From Moniliophthora roreri (Eukaryota; Basidiomycota; Agaricomycetes; Agaricales; Marasmiaceae): a DNA stretch of 64,000 nucleotides. The stretch spans positions 62,001 to 126,000 of the forward strand of contig LATX02000184.1 in NCBI GenBank assembly GCA_001466705.2. The letters are read 5' to 3'. Position numbers and translations under genes: made by a program. Within the stretch, counting starts at the first letter, position 1; every line of letters starts with the position of its first letter. Below the pieces are notes generated by a model. That model was not told the DNA's origin and searched no databases. It worked only from the letters and a program-made list of their open reading frames with translations. Of this stretch, positions 1 through 12,973 are shown piece after piece.

Positions 1-838
1 GCCTAGTGTGGACACATCTTATCTGGCAAGTGTCCCAGACTCCTAGACTTCATAAAGCACTTTTGGAATGATTGATTACTAATAAAATATTAAAAACCAG
101 CTATTAACATAATCAAATTGTTGTCATCATACCTTTTATCCAGTCAATGCATTTATACTGTATGCTTTGAGGCTCATAAACAATTAAGATGACTATTGGA
201 CCAATGAAAGATGCTGACACAAACTGTTTTACCATTGACACATGTCACAAGGGGAAGGGCATATGCTATTTTGTCATTGCCATGACATCTGTGCAGTTCC
301 AGCCTTTCATGTTTTGTCGTTTACACATGTTGACTATCCATCCAGTATGGTAGAGACAGGCTTGACTTGCTAGGAATCTTTAATGTCCAAGTTTGAGACT
401 GAACCTTGTTTTGTATAGGTGGGTGGGTGGGGTGGCCATCAGGAAATGACCATACTACTCTCTACTTCCATCACTTTCATGACTTTTCTGCAATATAGAC
501 CATTGGCTGTATTGCACAGGAAGACTAATGGAGCATATTTGAGCAACTCACTTCCCAGGTCCAAAACTCTCTTTTCTACTTTTTACTTTCTGGGGCTCTT
601 TGCCAAAAAATCATCAACTACTGTACCATTTTGATCATTCGAACAGGTGGTGTGACATGTGACCAAACAAATGAAAACTTTTCGCTGTCAGATTGGAAGC
701 TGGACTGTGACATTAGGAAAATTTTGGCAGTTTTTAAGGTAGTTTCTAGTGTCCAATAACCCCAATTGGCTGTCAACTCACACAGTGACCTGTGACTGAC
801 TGTGACATTTCATCAAATTTGAGGTCTCTGTAACCCAT
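1..838. other. AT-rich sequence without recognised gene
   Basis: I see no convincing coding frame, RNA gene or repeat boundary here. The only open frame (419-634) starts at GTG and shows no domain. The stretch ends at CCAT (835-838), which is repeated at 3464-3467 on the other side of the R1 element that begins at 839. It is probably older transposon-derived or intergenic DNA. Confidence 0.5.
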
Positions 839-3463
839 TAATTTGTCTAAGATAAGACTAATGGAAAACTACCCAAAAGATAACCTCCAAAAGTCTAACT
901 CAGGTTGTTGTGCAAGTGTGGATTGACGTGATCAGAGTTACCACACTTAGAATGCCAACAAAACTCTTAGCTAGGTTGATTTTCTCTTATTGAAGCAATC
1001 TACTTCAAAGTGTTCACCTCCAGAGGAGTATATATGGGTTTTAAAAGAGTTTATATCCAAACACACAAACACACACACAAGAACACAGTGCACAAAGCAC
1101 AAAGCACAGGAGCTACAGTCCTACCAAAAGACTCAGTAGCCAATATAGTCTGACTCTATGGAGTTCAAGACTTCTTTAAGACAACTACAGTACACAGTGT
1201 ACTGAAAAAGGTCCTAGACCAGTTTCTACAAAGAGCTTAATTGCAGGCCCAATTCCTTTGTTAAGACTCTAAGTGTGTCACAACCTGATATCCAACACAG
1301 GCCACACACTAAAAGCCACCAGAACTTTTGGTATAAAGTTATCTCTTAGAAAAGTGCTATGAGGCACTCAAGATGTTATTTCTTGTCTCTTACAATGCAA
1401 GTTTGTTATCAGATTTCTATCTCTCTGGAGTCACTCAGGACCAATCTCCAGAGCCTGAAGTGAGGAAGCAAAACTGGAATGGCACACACAATTATACGCC
1501 AAACAAACTCGTCATGTATTCACAATTAGAGGAGGCATAGTTACTTGAGTATATATGAATATTTAGCTGTCCTTATATACTGTCTAAGGAATATTTCTAT
1601 AGGAAAATGTAAATAATGCCTGATAATTCAGGAAAATAATAAATGAGTGACTGAGATGCTAAAAGAGGGAATATTCAGATGTCACAGAGTCTGGCCATTA
1701 GGGTATCTGATCATATCCACACAGGTATCTGCTTTCCAGGTATTCTGGACTCTTAGATATTTGATTTTTCTCTTTTCTAGATGGGTCTGGATGGACAGAT
1801 GAGTCTATCTGTTCTGCATTCTCTTTTCCAGCATCCACACAGCCACTGATGTCCAGGTTTCAAAGCTTCTGAGGCTGGAACATACTGTTCCTGTTCCTGT
1901 CTCCTTTGATAATTCATTCTTGATCTTATCTAGAACTTCACATTTCTTAGATATCAATNTAGAATGCCAACAAAACTCTTAGCTAGGTTGATTTTCTCTT
2001 ATTGAAGCAATCTACTTCAAAGTGTTCACCTCCAGAGGAGTATATATGGGTTTTAAAAGAGTTTATATCCAAACACACAAACACACACACAAGAACACAG
2101 TGCACAAAGCACAAAGCACAGGAGCTACAGTCCTACCAAAAGACTCAGTAGCCGATATAGTCTGACTCTATGGAGTTCAAGACTTCTTTAAGACAACTAC
2201 AGTACACAGTGTACTGAAAAAGGTCCTAGACCAGTTTCTACAAAGAGCTTAATTGCAGGCCCAATTCCTTTGTTAAGACTCTAAGTGTGTCACAACCTGA
2301 ATCTCTCTGGAGTCACTCAGGACCAATCTCCAGAGCCTGAAGTGAGGAAGCAAAACTGGAATGGCACACACAATTATACGCCAAACAAACTCGTCATGTA
2401 TTCACAATTAGAGGAGGCATAGTTACTTGAGTATATATGAATATTTAGCTGTCCTTATATACTGTCTAAGGAATATTTCTATAGGAAAATGTAAATAATG
2501 CCTGATAATTCAGGAAAATAATAAATGAGTGACTGAGATGCTAAAAGAGGGAATATTCAGATGTCACAGAGTCTGGCCATTAGGGTATCTGATCATATCC
2601 ACACAGGTATCTGCTTTCCAGGTATTCTGGACTCTTAGATATTTGATTTTTCTCTTTTCTAGATGGGTCTGGATGGACAGATGAGTCTATCTGTTCTGCA
2701 TTCTCTTTTCCAGCATCCACACAGCCACTGATGTCCAGGTTTCAAAGCTTCTGAGGCTGGAACATACTGTTCCTGTTCCTGTCTCCTTTGATAATTCATT
2801 CTTGATCTTATCTAGAACTTCACATTTCTTAGATATCAATTATGTCTTGTTGTATCTGTAGTCATGTAGCTACACTTGTTCTGAGGTGTTTCAACTCTTT
2901 CTGAGGTTGTGTTGCCCCTTGTTAAGTAATTTCATCTATTTGCACCACATTAGAACTCTTTATTAAGAGATCATCTGCTTTGATTCTGATCTGCATATTC
3001 CAATGCCTGATCATTCTCTGATTGTTCCTTTTCTTTCAAGTCATCTCTCTGTTCTGATGTCTTCTCTAAGTACCTCTGTACTGTATGACTGCACATTGCA
3101 CATTGCAGATGTTATAGAAAAGTGAATAAATTGAAAATTCCTATTAATAGCACTTTGAGAGAGCTCAGTTAACTAGCCAACATGTTTGTATGGTCATACT
3201 TAGGTTCCCTACAGGTTTTGGGAGTGATCTGCTTCAGATCTGATACATAGATAAGTCAGAATGTACAGCTTAGACACCTCTGTATAGCATACCATATAGC
3301 TCTTTGTACTTTCCAACACACTGTAGCTTCTCTAAGGCAATGACTAGCAGACTGGGCTCACTCTAGTCTTTGTTACCCATTATCTGACATCATATCAAAA
3401 TGTTCTGATTCAAAAGTAATGTAAATTGAATAAAATTGAGTCTTTTCTAGGTTTGCCATATTA
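839..3463 (+). mobile_element. R1 family copy 1, non-coding element with terminal inverted repeats
   Basis: The copy starts TAATTTGTCTAA (839-850) and ends near GCCATATTA (3463). In copies 2 and 4 the right end reads as the inverse of TAATATGTCTAA, so the family has roughly 12-bp imperfect terminal inverted repeats. Here a perfect 4-bp CCAT flanks both ends (835-838 and 3464-3467), a possible target duplication; TA also flanks the innermost repeat. Inside are a TATA-like stretch near 1030-1050 and CA-rich tracts but no open frame. The apparent length of 2.6 kb is inflated by an internal near-duplicate (948-1958 and 1960-2840) around a single N. Without it the element is about 1.75 kb, like copy 2. 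It could be a non-autonomous DNA transposon or an unusual solo LTR; no transposase is visible. Confidence 0.7.
1959..1959. other. Single-N scaffold join between duplicated ends
   Basis: The base at 1959 is N. The sequence left of it (948-1958) is repeated almost exactly right of it (1960-2840), apart from a deletion of about 130 bp near 2300 and isolated substitutions. This is what two overlapping contig ends joined without merging look like. Confidence 0.75.
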
Positions 3464-5956
3464 CCATGTCTGTTGGAATGATTGAAATGGTACAGTACAG
3501 CCACATGAAATATTTCTGTTAGATGTCAACATCATCAAATGAATGCTCTGAACACAAAGGTTTAGCAAAAATCAGCAGTGAAAGTAATGGAAAGTAATTA
3601 AAAAGTACTATGTTAAAATCCACTGCTACTTGATAGATTGGTTATTAGACTACTCCAGAAGCATAATCTTCATGCCATTTGTTAAGACTTCTGATGCACT
3701 GTCCTTTTTGGCAGAGAGAACCAGAATTTCAGTTGTTGTCTCTAGTGCAACAATCTACTGTCACACTCACATTCAACTCACATCCAATCCATGTTGTGGA
3801 AGAGCTGCTTTTAGACATTTTTGAAGGTCTCCTTGAAAGTTGGTGGTCAGAGTCAGAGTTAACATCTGAGTGCTGCAATTAGACTATGGAATTAAGGCAT
3901 GCTAAGTGGTTTTGACCTGCATCATTCTTCAGAACTTGATACAATGGTGGACACTCAATCAAGTTTCTAGTTATATTACTTCCTTCCGCCAAGCAAGTGC
4001 CCCAGCAGTTAGAGTACTGTAGCATTTTGAGCAATTTGAACATCATGGGTCACTGAGGGCATGTTTTTGCATGAATAGTCATGACAGTCACTGGTCCTCA
4101 CAGGCTTGGTTGAAGTGCTTTAATGGTGAAATATTGAGAAAATCTGGCCTAAAATTGGCAATTTTGCATGAAATTTCTGCAATGTCACAGGTGGCATAGT
4201 GAGTGGTTGAATCCAGGGCTTTGGACTTCTGTTCACTAGTCACACCTGCATTCAAACTGCTTGAAATGCACTACAGTATGCCTACAAAAGTTAAATCATT
4301 AGCCTCTAAGGATTTGCTTCTCTTTATTATATCTTACAGTTTACTAGGCATCTTTATCATCCAGAGCTTGTCTATTGGCTCATTGGATACAGCCTGATCT
4401 CTCAAGTGGAGAATTCCTGCTATTGATATTCTAAAACTGGAGAAGCAACTATGATTATAGTTGTTAAGACCTTACAGTGTCAAGAACAATAGATCAATTG
4501 TTACCTACCTCCTCTGATATGAAAACATGCCAGTCTTACCTTTTCCAGAACTGCATTTGAGCCTGGTCTCATTCCTGTAGAAGCTATGCATTGAGCTGAA
4601 CAAGTGTTCAGAAAGCTGCAAATAATGGTGAATGTGATTGACATCAACTCTAATGGTATACCCACTTGTGCTAGGGCCTATAGATGTTGAAAAGGCTTAG
4701 GCTTGCAGTGTGTCCTTACTTCTGTTGTGTCCAGATTTATTTTAATGCCTGCTGTTCTAGTCATTCCCAGCATTGGTACATTCTTGTTAACATGTGTCCA
4801 CCTCTTAAGTGCTTATCTCTTTCTGTGCAAATGTGCCCAGAGTGTGGTATATTACATGTGATTGGGATATTGGTCATTATGGTGCTGCACCAGTATGTTC
4901 TCTATGACTGGCTTTGTTGCTTGAGCACTTATCTCTTTCTCTTCATTGATGGAACATAGTGCTTCACCTTCCTATTATGATCAGAGATTAGGTATGACTG
5001 AAATAGAAGTTTGTCAAGGAGACATTGGTTCTGGAACCTCAATACTAATGTTCTCTGCTACAGTACACTCTTATGAATGCACTTGACCTTTCAGGAGCTT
5101 ATTCATCTTCACTTTAGAAATGTACCTTACATCACAAAAGCTGGCAACAGGTTACAATACTGATAGAATGGTATGTAACATAATACATACCTTATACAAT
5201 AGCATATAATTATTATGCCCATCATAATGAGGCTACATGGTGTTGTAAGGTCAGCAACACAAGGCAGCATGTTGCAAAGATTGCAATGAGTTGTAGGTGT
5301 TACATTATGTTATGAGCATTATATTGTGTTACAAGTAGTATATTGTGTTATGTGTTCTACAATGTATTGCTAATCCTAGATGCAGCCTTGCTTCAATCCA
5401 ATCCAAATGAACAGGCAAAAGAATCATATATTGACTCCAAGTACATGCATATATACAGGGTAAAGTATTAATATCTGTACAATCCTGGAATCCTCTGCTA
5501 CAACCTTCATATTCACAGTGGACAGGTATCTAAAGGCAAGATTGAGTAAATATATTACTAGAAAAAAAAATCCATAAGAGCAAACTTACTGAACCATATG
5601 TCATGGAGAGCAACACTGGTAATTGAAGAACCTAAGACAGTATTATTAGTAAATGAGATAGAAGAGCAAATGACAGAGGTGGACCTTATATGAACATATG
5701 AGAGCACTGATGATAGAGTGAGTTTGATCATACATGACATAGGATTCAACTCGTTGGACCTAGGCTTGAAGACATAAGAATCTATATTATAAGATGAGCT
5801 ATGAGAGACATATCTTCTTTCAGATGGCATCTGAGTACTGATGTTACTAATAGGTGTAGTTGAGGTGTTGGCAGTGTTGACAGACATTGTTGACAGCATT
5901 GGCAGTAGTGAGGGCAGTAATATGGCACACAATGTTGAGGACATTGATGGTGATGC
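3464..5956. other. AT-rich repeat-compartment DNA, no gene recognised
   Basis: About 2.5 kb without a supported gene. Short open frames at 3630-3882, 4203-4397, 4684-4959 and 5558-5944 (minus) have no recognisable domain and look like chance frames. A patch at about 5225-5370 has several degenerate copies of a TATTGTGTTA-like motif. CpG is rare throughout, as in the neighbouring elements, so this is probably a decayed transposon. Confidence 0.5.
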
Positions 5957-6849
5957 TAATTTGTCTAAGATAAGACTAGTGGAAAACTACCCAAAAAGAT
6001 AACCTCCAAAAGTCTAGCTTAAGTAGTTGTGCAAGTGTGGATCAACATGATCAGAGTTACCATACTTAGAATGCTAATAAAATCTTAGCTAGGTTGATTC
6101 TCTCTTTATTGAAGCAATCTACTTCAAAGTGTTCACCTCCAGAGGAGTATATATGGGTTTTAAAAGAGTTTATATCAAAACACACAAACACACACACAAG
6201 AACACAGTGCACAAAGTACAAAACACAAGAGCTACAGTCTCACCAAAAGACTTGGTAGCTGATATAGTCTGACCCTATGGAGTTCAAGACTTCTTTAAGA
6301 CAACTACAGTACACAGTGTACTGGAAAAGGTCCTAGACCAGTTTCTATAAAGAGCTTAATCGCAGGCCCAATTCCTTTGTTAAGACTCTAAGTGTGTCAC
6401 AACCTGATACCCAACACAGGCCACACTCCAAAAGCCACTAGAACTTTTGGTGTAAAGTTATCTCTTAGAAAAGTGCCAAGTGCACTAAAGATGTTATTCT
6501 TTGTCTCTTATAATGCAAGTTCGTTATCAGATTTCTATCTCTCTAGAGCCACTCAGGACCAATCTCCAGGGCCTGAAGTGAGGAAGCAAAACTGGAATGG
6601 CACACGCAATTATACACCAAACAAACTCATCATGTATTCACAATCAGAGGGGGCAGAGTTACTTGAGTATATATGAATATCTAGCTGTCCTTATATATGG
6701 TCCATAGCATATATCTACAGAAAAATATAAATAATGTCTGATAATTCAGGAAATAATAAATGAGTGACTGAAATGCTAAAAGAAGGAATATTTAGATGTC
6801 ACAGAGTCTGGCCATTAGGGTATCCGACCGTATCCACACAGGTATCCGC
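5957..6849 (+). mobile_element. R1 family copy 3, left half only
   Basis: It starts with the R1 terminus TAATTTGTCTAA at 5957 and follows copy 1 closely, including the TATA-like region near 6150. It stops at 6849, exactly where R1 copy 2 begins. The right half is not found after copy 2 ends at 9220, so this copy was truncated, or its remainder was lost, when copy 2 inserted or recombined here. Confidence 0.75.
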
Positions 6850-9220
6850 TAATTTGTCTAAGATAAGACTAGTGGAAAACTACCTCAAAAGATAACCTCC
6901 AAAAGTCTAACTCAGGTTGTTGTGCAAGTGTGGATCGACGTGATCAGAGTTGCCACACTTAGAATGCCAACAAAACTCTTAGCTAGGTTGATTCTCTCTT
7001 ATTGAAGCAATCTACTTCAAAGTGTTCACCTCTAGAGGAGTATATATGGGTTTAAAAAGGGTTTATATCTAAACACACAAACACACACACAAGAACACAG
7101 TGCACAAAGCACAAAACACAAGACCTACAGTCCTATACAAAGACTCAATAGCTGATATAGCCTGACTCTATGGAGTTCAAGACTTCCTCAAGACAACTAC
7201 AGCACACAGTGTACTGGAAAAGGTCCTAGACCAATTTCTACAAAGAACTCAGCACAGGCACACCTCTTGCTAAGTGTGTCACAACCTGATACCCAACACA
7301 GACCACACTCCAAGTGCCCAAGGCTCCTTCTTGGTGTAAAGTGTCTCTTAGAAAAGTGCTACAATGCACTCAAAATGTTACTCTTATCTCTTACAATGCA
7401 AGTTCATTATCAGATGTCTATCTCTCTGGAGTCACTCAGGACCAATCTCCAGGGCCTGAAGTGAGGAAGCAAAACTGGAATGGCACACAAAATTATACAC
7501 CAAACAAACTCATCATGTATTCACAATCAGACACTATGGACAAAGGGTTCTTTTGAGATAGTTTCCCAAAGAATTTAGTCAACTGAAAATGTTTATATAG
7601 TACAGATAGATTTGATATGAAAAAGACAGTCTTAAAATTATATGCTTTGCTTTTATACTTTTTTTGTCCAAATTTTATAAAAATTAGATTAAAATCTTGA
7701 TACTTTTCTATTAATTTTAGCTAAGAGGGAATTATCAAATATTCTAGTAGTTTTTAGGCACATTTAGCACAAATATTTTATATGTTAAAGTTTTGTTTTT
7801 TCCTACTGTTTTGCAACTGTTTTAGGTGTACTAAATTGGCATATGGTAATTTGATTAAGTTTTACTTCTGTTTTCCCAGAACCAAAAAATCTGGATTTTT
7901 GGCCCAGTTTGGTCTGGATTTCACACACTTTTGATGTACAGAAAAACGCAATAACTTGGGCACATTTTAATACTATTTTCAGTGTAAATAATATAGTATA
8001 TATTCCTATAATATTGCATTAAGGAAATGTTTTATTAATATAGAATAATTTACAATAAGTTTAGAGCAAATATTGCCCAGAAGAATGTATTAGTTTTTAG
8101 CAATATTTCTCAAATATTTTAGTAATCTCCAAAGGGACCTTTTGTCTGTAGTGAGAGGGGGCAGAGTTACTTGAGTATATATGAATATCTAGCTGTTCTT
8201 ATATACTGTCCAAGGAATATTTCTATAGGAAAACGTAAATAATGTCTGATAATTCAGGAAAATAATAAATGAGTGACTGAGATGCTAAAAGAAGGAATAT
8301 TTGGATGTCATGGAGTCTGGCCACTAGGGTATCTGACTGTATCTGCATGAGTATCTATGTCTCCAGGTGTTCTGGACTCTATAATTTGTATTTTCTCTTT
8401 TCTAAGTCAGGTATCTACAAGTGGATGGTTGTATCTGTCCCATTTCTTACAGCATTTCCCTTTCTAGCATCCACACATCAGCAGAGACCTAGATGCCAAA
8501 GTTTCTGAGAGTGGAACACACTGTTACTGTTCCTATCTTCTTTGGCAATGCACTTTCAGTCTTAGTTAGGACTTCATATGCATTAGATATTCTTTGTATG
8601 TCTTGTTGTGTCTGTCCATTAAGTAACTTCAGTCCTACAAAAGTAGTCTTCTAGCTTCTGAGGTTACTTCTGCACTTAGTTATGTTATTTCTTATGTTTT
8701 TGCTGCTGTTGAACTCTTTCTTAAGAGATTGTCTGCTTTGACTCTGATTCATATGTTGACTTCAGAGGAGGATCATTCTTTGATCATTCCTGTTCTAAGA
8801 CATCTTTCTGTTTTGATGTCTCTTTTAAGTACTTCTGTACTGTTTGACTGTGTGTTGCACCTTGCAGATGTTATAGAAGGTTGAAATAAAAATAAAATCC
8901 CATTGATAGCACTTTGAGGGCTTGGTTAACTAGCCAATGTGTTCATTGGGCCATAGTTAGGTCTCCTACAGGTTTCAGGAGTGATCTGCTTTGGATCTGA
9001 TACATAGATAGGTCAGAAAGTACAGCTTAGACACCTCTGTATAGCATATTATATAGCTTTTTGTACTTTCCAATGCACTATAGCTTCTCTAAGGCAATGA
9101 CTAGCAGACTGGGCTCACTCTAGTCCTTATTACCCATTATCTTGTGTCATATTAAAGTGTTCCAATTCAGAAATAGTGTAAAATGAATAAAAGTGGGTCT
9201 TTTCTAGGTTAGACATATTA
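6850..9220 (+). mobile_element. R1 family copy 2, full length, interrupted by a CACTA element
   Basis: Both ends are visible: TAATTTGTCTAA at 6850 and TTAGACATATTA ending at 9220, which pair as an imperfect 12-bp inverted repeat. Removing the CACTA insertion and its extra 3-bp target copy (625 bp) leaves about 1746 bp. Flanks are CCGC (6846-6849) and CCGA (9221-9224), a possible decayed 4-bp target duplication. The right part (8160-9220) aligns with copy 1 at 1530-3463. It contains no coding frame. Confidence 0.75.
7532..8153. mobile_element. CACTA-type non-autonomous element 1 (622 bp)
   Basis: The element begins CACTATGGACAAAGGG and ends with the matching inverted sequence CTTTTGTCTGTAGTG, giving imperfect terminal inverted repeats of about 22 bp with perfect CACTA/TAGTG tips. 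A 3-bp AGA is duplicated on both sides (7529-7531 and 8154-8156), the hallmark of CACTA (En/Spm) transposition. The unoccupied site is preserved in R1 copy 3 near 6640-6650. The interior is AT-rich and non-coding, so movement would need a transposase from elsewhere. Confidence 0.85.
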
Positions 9221-10219
9221 CCGAGGAGCTATTCCATGATTACTGGCTAAATTATTTGTACAACAATTATGCTCTGTAAAAAGTATATTAGAGTGCTGTG
9301 AATGCTTGGGTAAGTATATAGTCCTCATCAGTACATCAATAGAGAAGTTCTGACCATGCTTCAGTCCATCCAAATTATTGCCTGTTCTGTAGTACTACTA
9401 AAATCCCAAAAAAGCGAATTTGGCTATAGTAATTTAGGAAAAAATAATGCATACATAAGCTTCTGTCCCCAACAAATAGACATATAGAGGATGTCCCAGC
9501 TATGAGGGATAAGGTCCAGCATCAATAGATCCCATACAGTACCATCCATCATCCTATTTCAGGTTTTTTCAGTATTTTGCTCATATATACACCAATACTC
9601 AATTGAACTGGCTTCCAAATCTATTTTCCCATATACTAGGACACTTAATCTGCATTATTCACCCCTTAGGACATCCATATAACCACAATAAGGCATCTAC
9701 CAGATTGCATAAAGTTAAAATGTCCATATTCTGCATATACAGACTATTGATCTAGTATTACTGTACCCAAATCATCAGGGATTTGTATTTCAGAGTAGGA
9801 ATGGGCTTTATAAGTATATAAGACTATAAAGGTGAAAGATTGGTCATCAGGAAAATTCATATGAATAGTATCAATACTATATCCTGCACATACAGGTTGT
9901 TTACCTATTTATTGTGCTACTTTTAACATAATTATGCTTTCAAAATCACAGGAAAGGCATTCTATAATATAACAGAACATACTGATCCAAATTACCTATA
10001 TGACAGCCTCTCCAGCATGCTCCAATATAGTCCAGTATGTATCTAGTAGTGCATATTACAGCATTACTATATCAAATAATGTCAGATAACATTATTTTTA
10101 GTACCATTATATAGCCCCAGCTAAGGCAAGTTGAAATATATATAGCTTACATAATGCTTTTAAAGTATTCTCACATGGTCACTAAAATGTGTCTCTTTTC
10201 TAAGAAAAAAGTTGTCGGT
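9221..10219. other. AT-rich DNA, no gene recognised
   Basis: One kilobase of AT-rich, CpG-poor sequence lies between R1 copy 2 and the end of a gag remnant. No open frame, RNA gene or terminal repeat is evident. For a complete minus-strand retrotransposon, pol should lie here, downstream of the gag at 10220-12595, but I see no protease, reverse transcriptase or integrase motif. Confidence 0.5.
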
Positions 10220-12595
10220 CTAGTTATCGGTCTTTTTTGTAAAACAGTTTCTGACAGTTGTCAGTGTTTTTTGCGAAAAACTTACTTCTTCGACTGAAAC
10301 TTTGAACATTTCCAAAGTATGTATTTCGTCAATATTGACAAATACTTCTTTTACTTCCTCTATGGCCAATAACACAGCTTCTTCCGACAGATGCTTTGTC
10401 TGATCAGATTCCACACTTCCTTTTAATTTAGACATGGCTAATACTTGATTCTTAGTTTGTCTATCCAGTGCTTTGATTAGTTTGGGTTGTAAAGTGCAAA
10501 GATCTCCCAACGGCATGTTAAGAGTCTCTTTAGCAATTCGAGCTGCTATCACATCCTCCAGGTTCAAATAAAGACTGCCGTCTAGAGGTCGCCTATTTGA
10601 ATTATCCTCTTTTTGCTGAACAGGTTTAGGCTTATTTGATATATGCTCTTCTGGGAACTTGCTAGCTGGTGGAGGTGGCTTAAACGGCACAGTGTCTATT
10701 GGTTTCACACCACTCAAAGCTCTCCTTGCTTCACCATCTTCTTGTGTCCTGCATACATCTCTTTTTGACTCTTCTGTCTCATCAGCTTTCTTTGGACTGT
10801 GTTTGCTGCTGTGATCGCTATTCTTTACTTGCTTTTCTCTCCTATGAGGAGCAACATATTTCTTCTTCTCGGCCGTGGAGAGGCTAGGTATCTCTACCAC
10901 TGGTACTGCTTTTGCTGCAGGAGTTTTGGTATTTAAAGCATAGTTCACACTATCTTCTTTAGTATTTTTCTTTTGTTTAATATTTTCTTCATTTGTAGGT
11001 ATGCTTTTATTCTTCTTGCTCCAGGTATTGGTACATGTAGCAGGTCGTTCTTGTTCCTCTTGGGTGTTTGCCACTGCTATACAGTCATGGCAAAAAGTAA
11101 TGCAATCCCAAAAATAGTAAATCATTCTCACACCTGCCAAAATCACTGGAAGTTCGACAAAGACTTTTAATACAATTGTCCATTTTTCTCATTTTTCAAA
11201 TGAGTTCATACATTCTGAGCCTCAGCTTCCCAAAACAGTTAAAAAAACCACATGGAAATCAATCTGTGTCAGACTTTTTCTGGGATGAATCTCACTCCTA
11301 GGCAGATGGGAACCAATTTCCCAATATGGAATTGCATTACTTTTTGCTGCAACTGTAGGCTGTGCTGACCCACACCCATTCCTCGGACTCTCTAGTTTCC
11401 CAACCTCGCTGTAGCTTCCATACTATTGAGCTTGGAGATCAAGTATTGTACTGTCTCCTCTAGCTTCTTGATGTGTTCTCCTTGTGCTTCACCTTGCTGT
11501 CTTAGCACTGCGTAGTCTTTGCCAGGGTCTCCAGCTCCTTGTTTCATATCTTCATATCTGTCTGTGAACTCATCTTCTTCTTCAGTAGCAAACTGCATAT
11601 GGACCGAAGCTATTGGAAATTCCCATCCTCGCTTGTTAATGTATTTCAGCATCTTTTCCTTTTGAGTTTCTTTTTCGTCTCCTTTTGGGACATAAGAGCC
11701 ATCCTTGAATACAAAGCCCCACATGCCTGGTCTAGTTACTAAGATACCTCTTTTCACTAGGTCCTGCTGGAACTGACAGTTGTTCATGTCCTGTTTGACT
11801 ACATGCTGTGGCAGAATTGGTCCTACTGTGGGTGCTGTGTTTATCACACCTTTTGGATTGAAGACTTGTCATCTGCATTTGTTGTTCCATGGAGCTGTCT
11901 CAAACTCCTCATCTTCCGACATATACAAGACTGCTCCAGCATACATAACAGACTTGACAGCTTGTATTAATTCATCTAGTTTGAACACATCATCTCTCCT
12001 TTGTCCCTGTAGATCTGGCACGCACACTCTTCTTGCCTCGCTCAAAGCTTTACGCATTAGCCTCTTTTCAAAAGCTGTCACATATAACTTGACTGCTTCT
12101 GCGTTGGAGATCAATGGGTTTGGTTTTGCTGATAACAGCTTCTGTACCTCAATCTTAAAAGCCCTGTTGAATGCAAGAGCTTTATTCAACCCGTCCATGG
12201 GAATGAGTTTATATTTCAAGACTATTCTTTCCAACTTGTCTCTAGATCCTTCATAGTCTGCCACTGCTTTGGGGAAGCAAGCAGTTAAATCTTTTTTAAA
12301 CTCCTCCCAATTGGCTTCTAAGTGGGACTTCTTTGCCAACTCTAGTCTGGACATTTCATTTTTGGTGGTGTATTCCATCCATTCTAGCGCTTTCTGAATC
12401 TTCACCCAACCGTTTGTAATATTGGCTGTTTCAAAAATTGCATCTAGATCATCTAGCCACAGTACTAACTTGGTTCTTCACACTTCCAAGATGGGGTGGT
12501 CTTAGTCTTCTTGGGCAGGCTACTGTTGTTTAACATGGCCTTTACTTGAGCCATGGTGTTCCTAGCAATGCCACTGTTTCCAGAATCAGCCATTT
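10220..12595 (-). pseudogene. Decayed LTR-retrotransposon gag (family A), copy 1
   Basis: Three successive minus-strand pieces read as one gag-like protein of the type common in Agaricomycete LTR elements. From about 12595 (a start reading MADSGNSG), through 12405-11869 (helical capsid-like region), 11847-11392 (acidic, with a late coiled-coil-like segment) to 11146-10220 (lysine-rich, ending in a helical region with SLYLNLEDVIAARIAKETL). The second and third pieces share one frame, split by a TGA at 11869 that could come from CGA. Frameshifts lie near 12465-12405 and between 11392 and 11146. The helical region resembles the protein at 20100-20546. No pol follows. The family is known to package element RNA; this copy cannot make an intact product. 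Confidence 0.65.
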
Positions 12596-12808
12596 TATTG
12601 TTTTGACAGTTTATAGGGTTTTGGTTAGGTTCAGGGTTTTGATCAAAATTAAAATTGTTTTCAAGATGTTCTTGTGAAACGTCTAGGCATAAGGTTAAGT
12701 TTGCAAGTAGTGTTTCCACTACTTCAGTATCTGAATCCCTTTCAGGACTGTAGTGTTGACCAAACAATCTAATAAAATCATTGAATGAAAACCTCTCTAA
12801 TCGAAGAT

Positions 12809-12809
12809 N
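12809..12809. other. Single-N position in retroelement leader
   Basis: The base at 12809 is N, upstream of the probable gag start. Unlike the joins at 1959 and 16147, no duplicated flank is obvious here, so it may be a small gap or an ambiguous base. Confidence 0.6.
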
Positions 12810-12973
12810 CTTTGACTGATATAGTACATGCTTCGATAAAGAAAAGGGGTGCTGGGGATGTGTAATAAGTCTGATGTAAAGAGAAGCATAGACATGATAA
12901 AGAAGAAGGGTGCTGGGAAGGTGTACTTGTCTGATCAGAAAAAGAAGCATAGAGACAGGGTAAGAAAAATGTA

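Noticed and set aside
1060..1110. CA-rich tracts considered as a microsatellite or CRISPR-like array
   Set aside because: Short imperfect CA runs that recur because they belong to the R1 repeat; no regularly spaced repeats with unique spacers exist in the window.
5558..5944. 128-codon minus-strand frame
   Set aside because: Low-complexity Ser/Thr-rich sequence with no domain, lying in repeat DNA and running directly into an R1 terminus; likely a chance frame.
6850..9220. Assigning R1 to Tc1/mariner from flanking TA
   Set aside because: TA lies inside a longer shared terminus in every copy, so it cannot be distinguished from element sequence; 4-bp flanks fit equally well.
11780..12256. 158-codon plus-strand frame
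   Set aside because: It lies opposite the family-A gag, and its Ser/Leu-rich composition is what an antisense reading of that gag would give.
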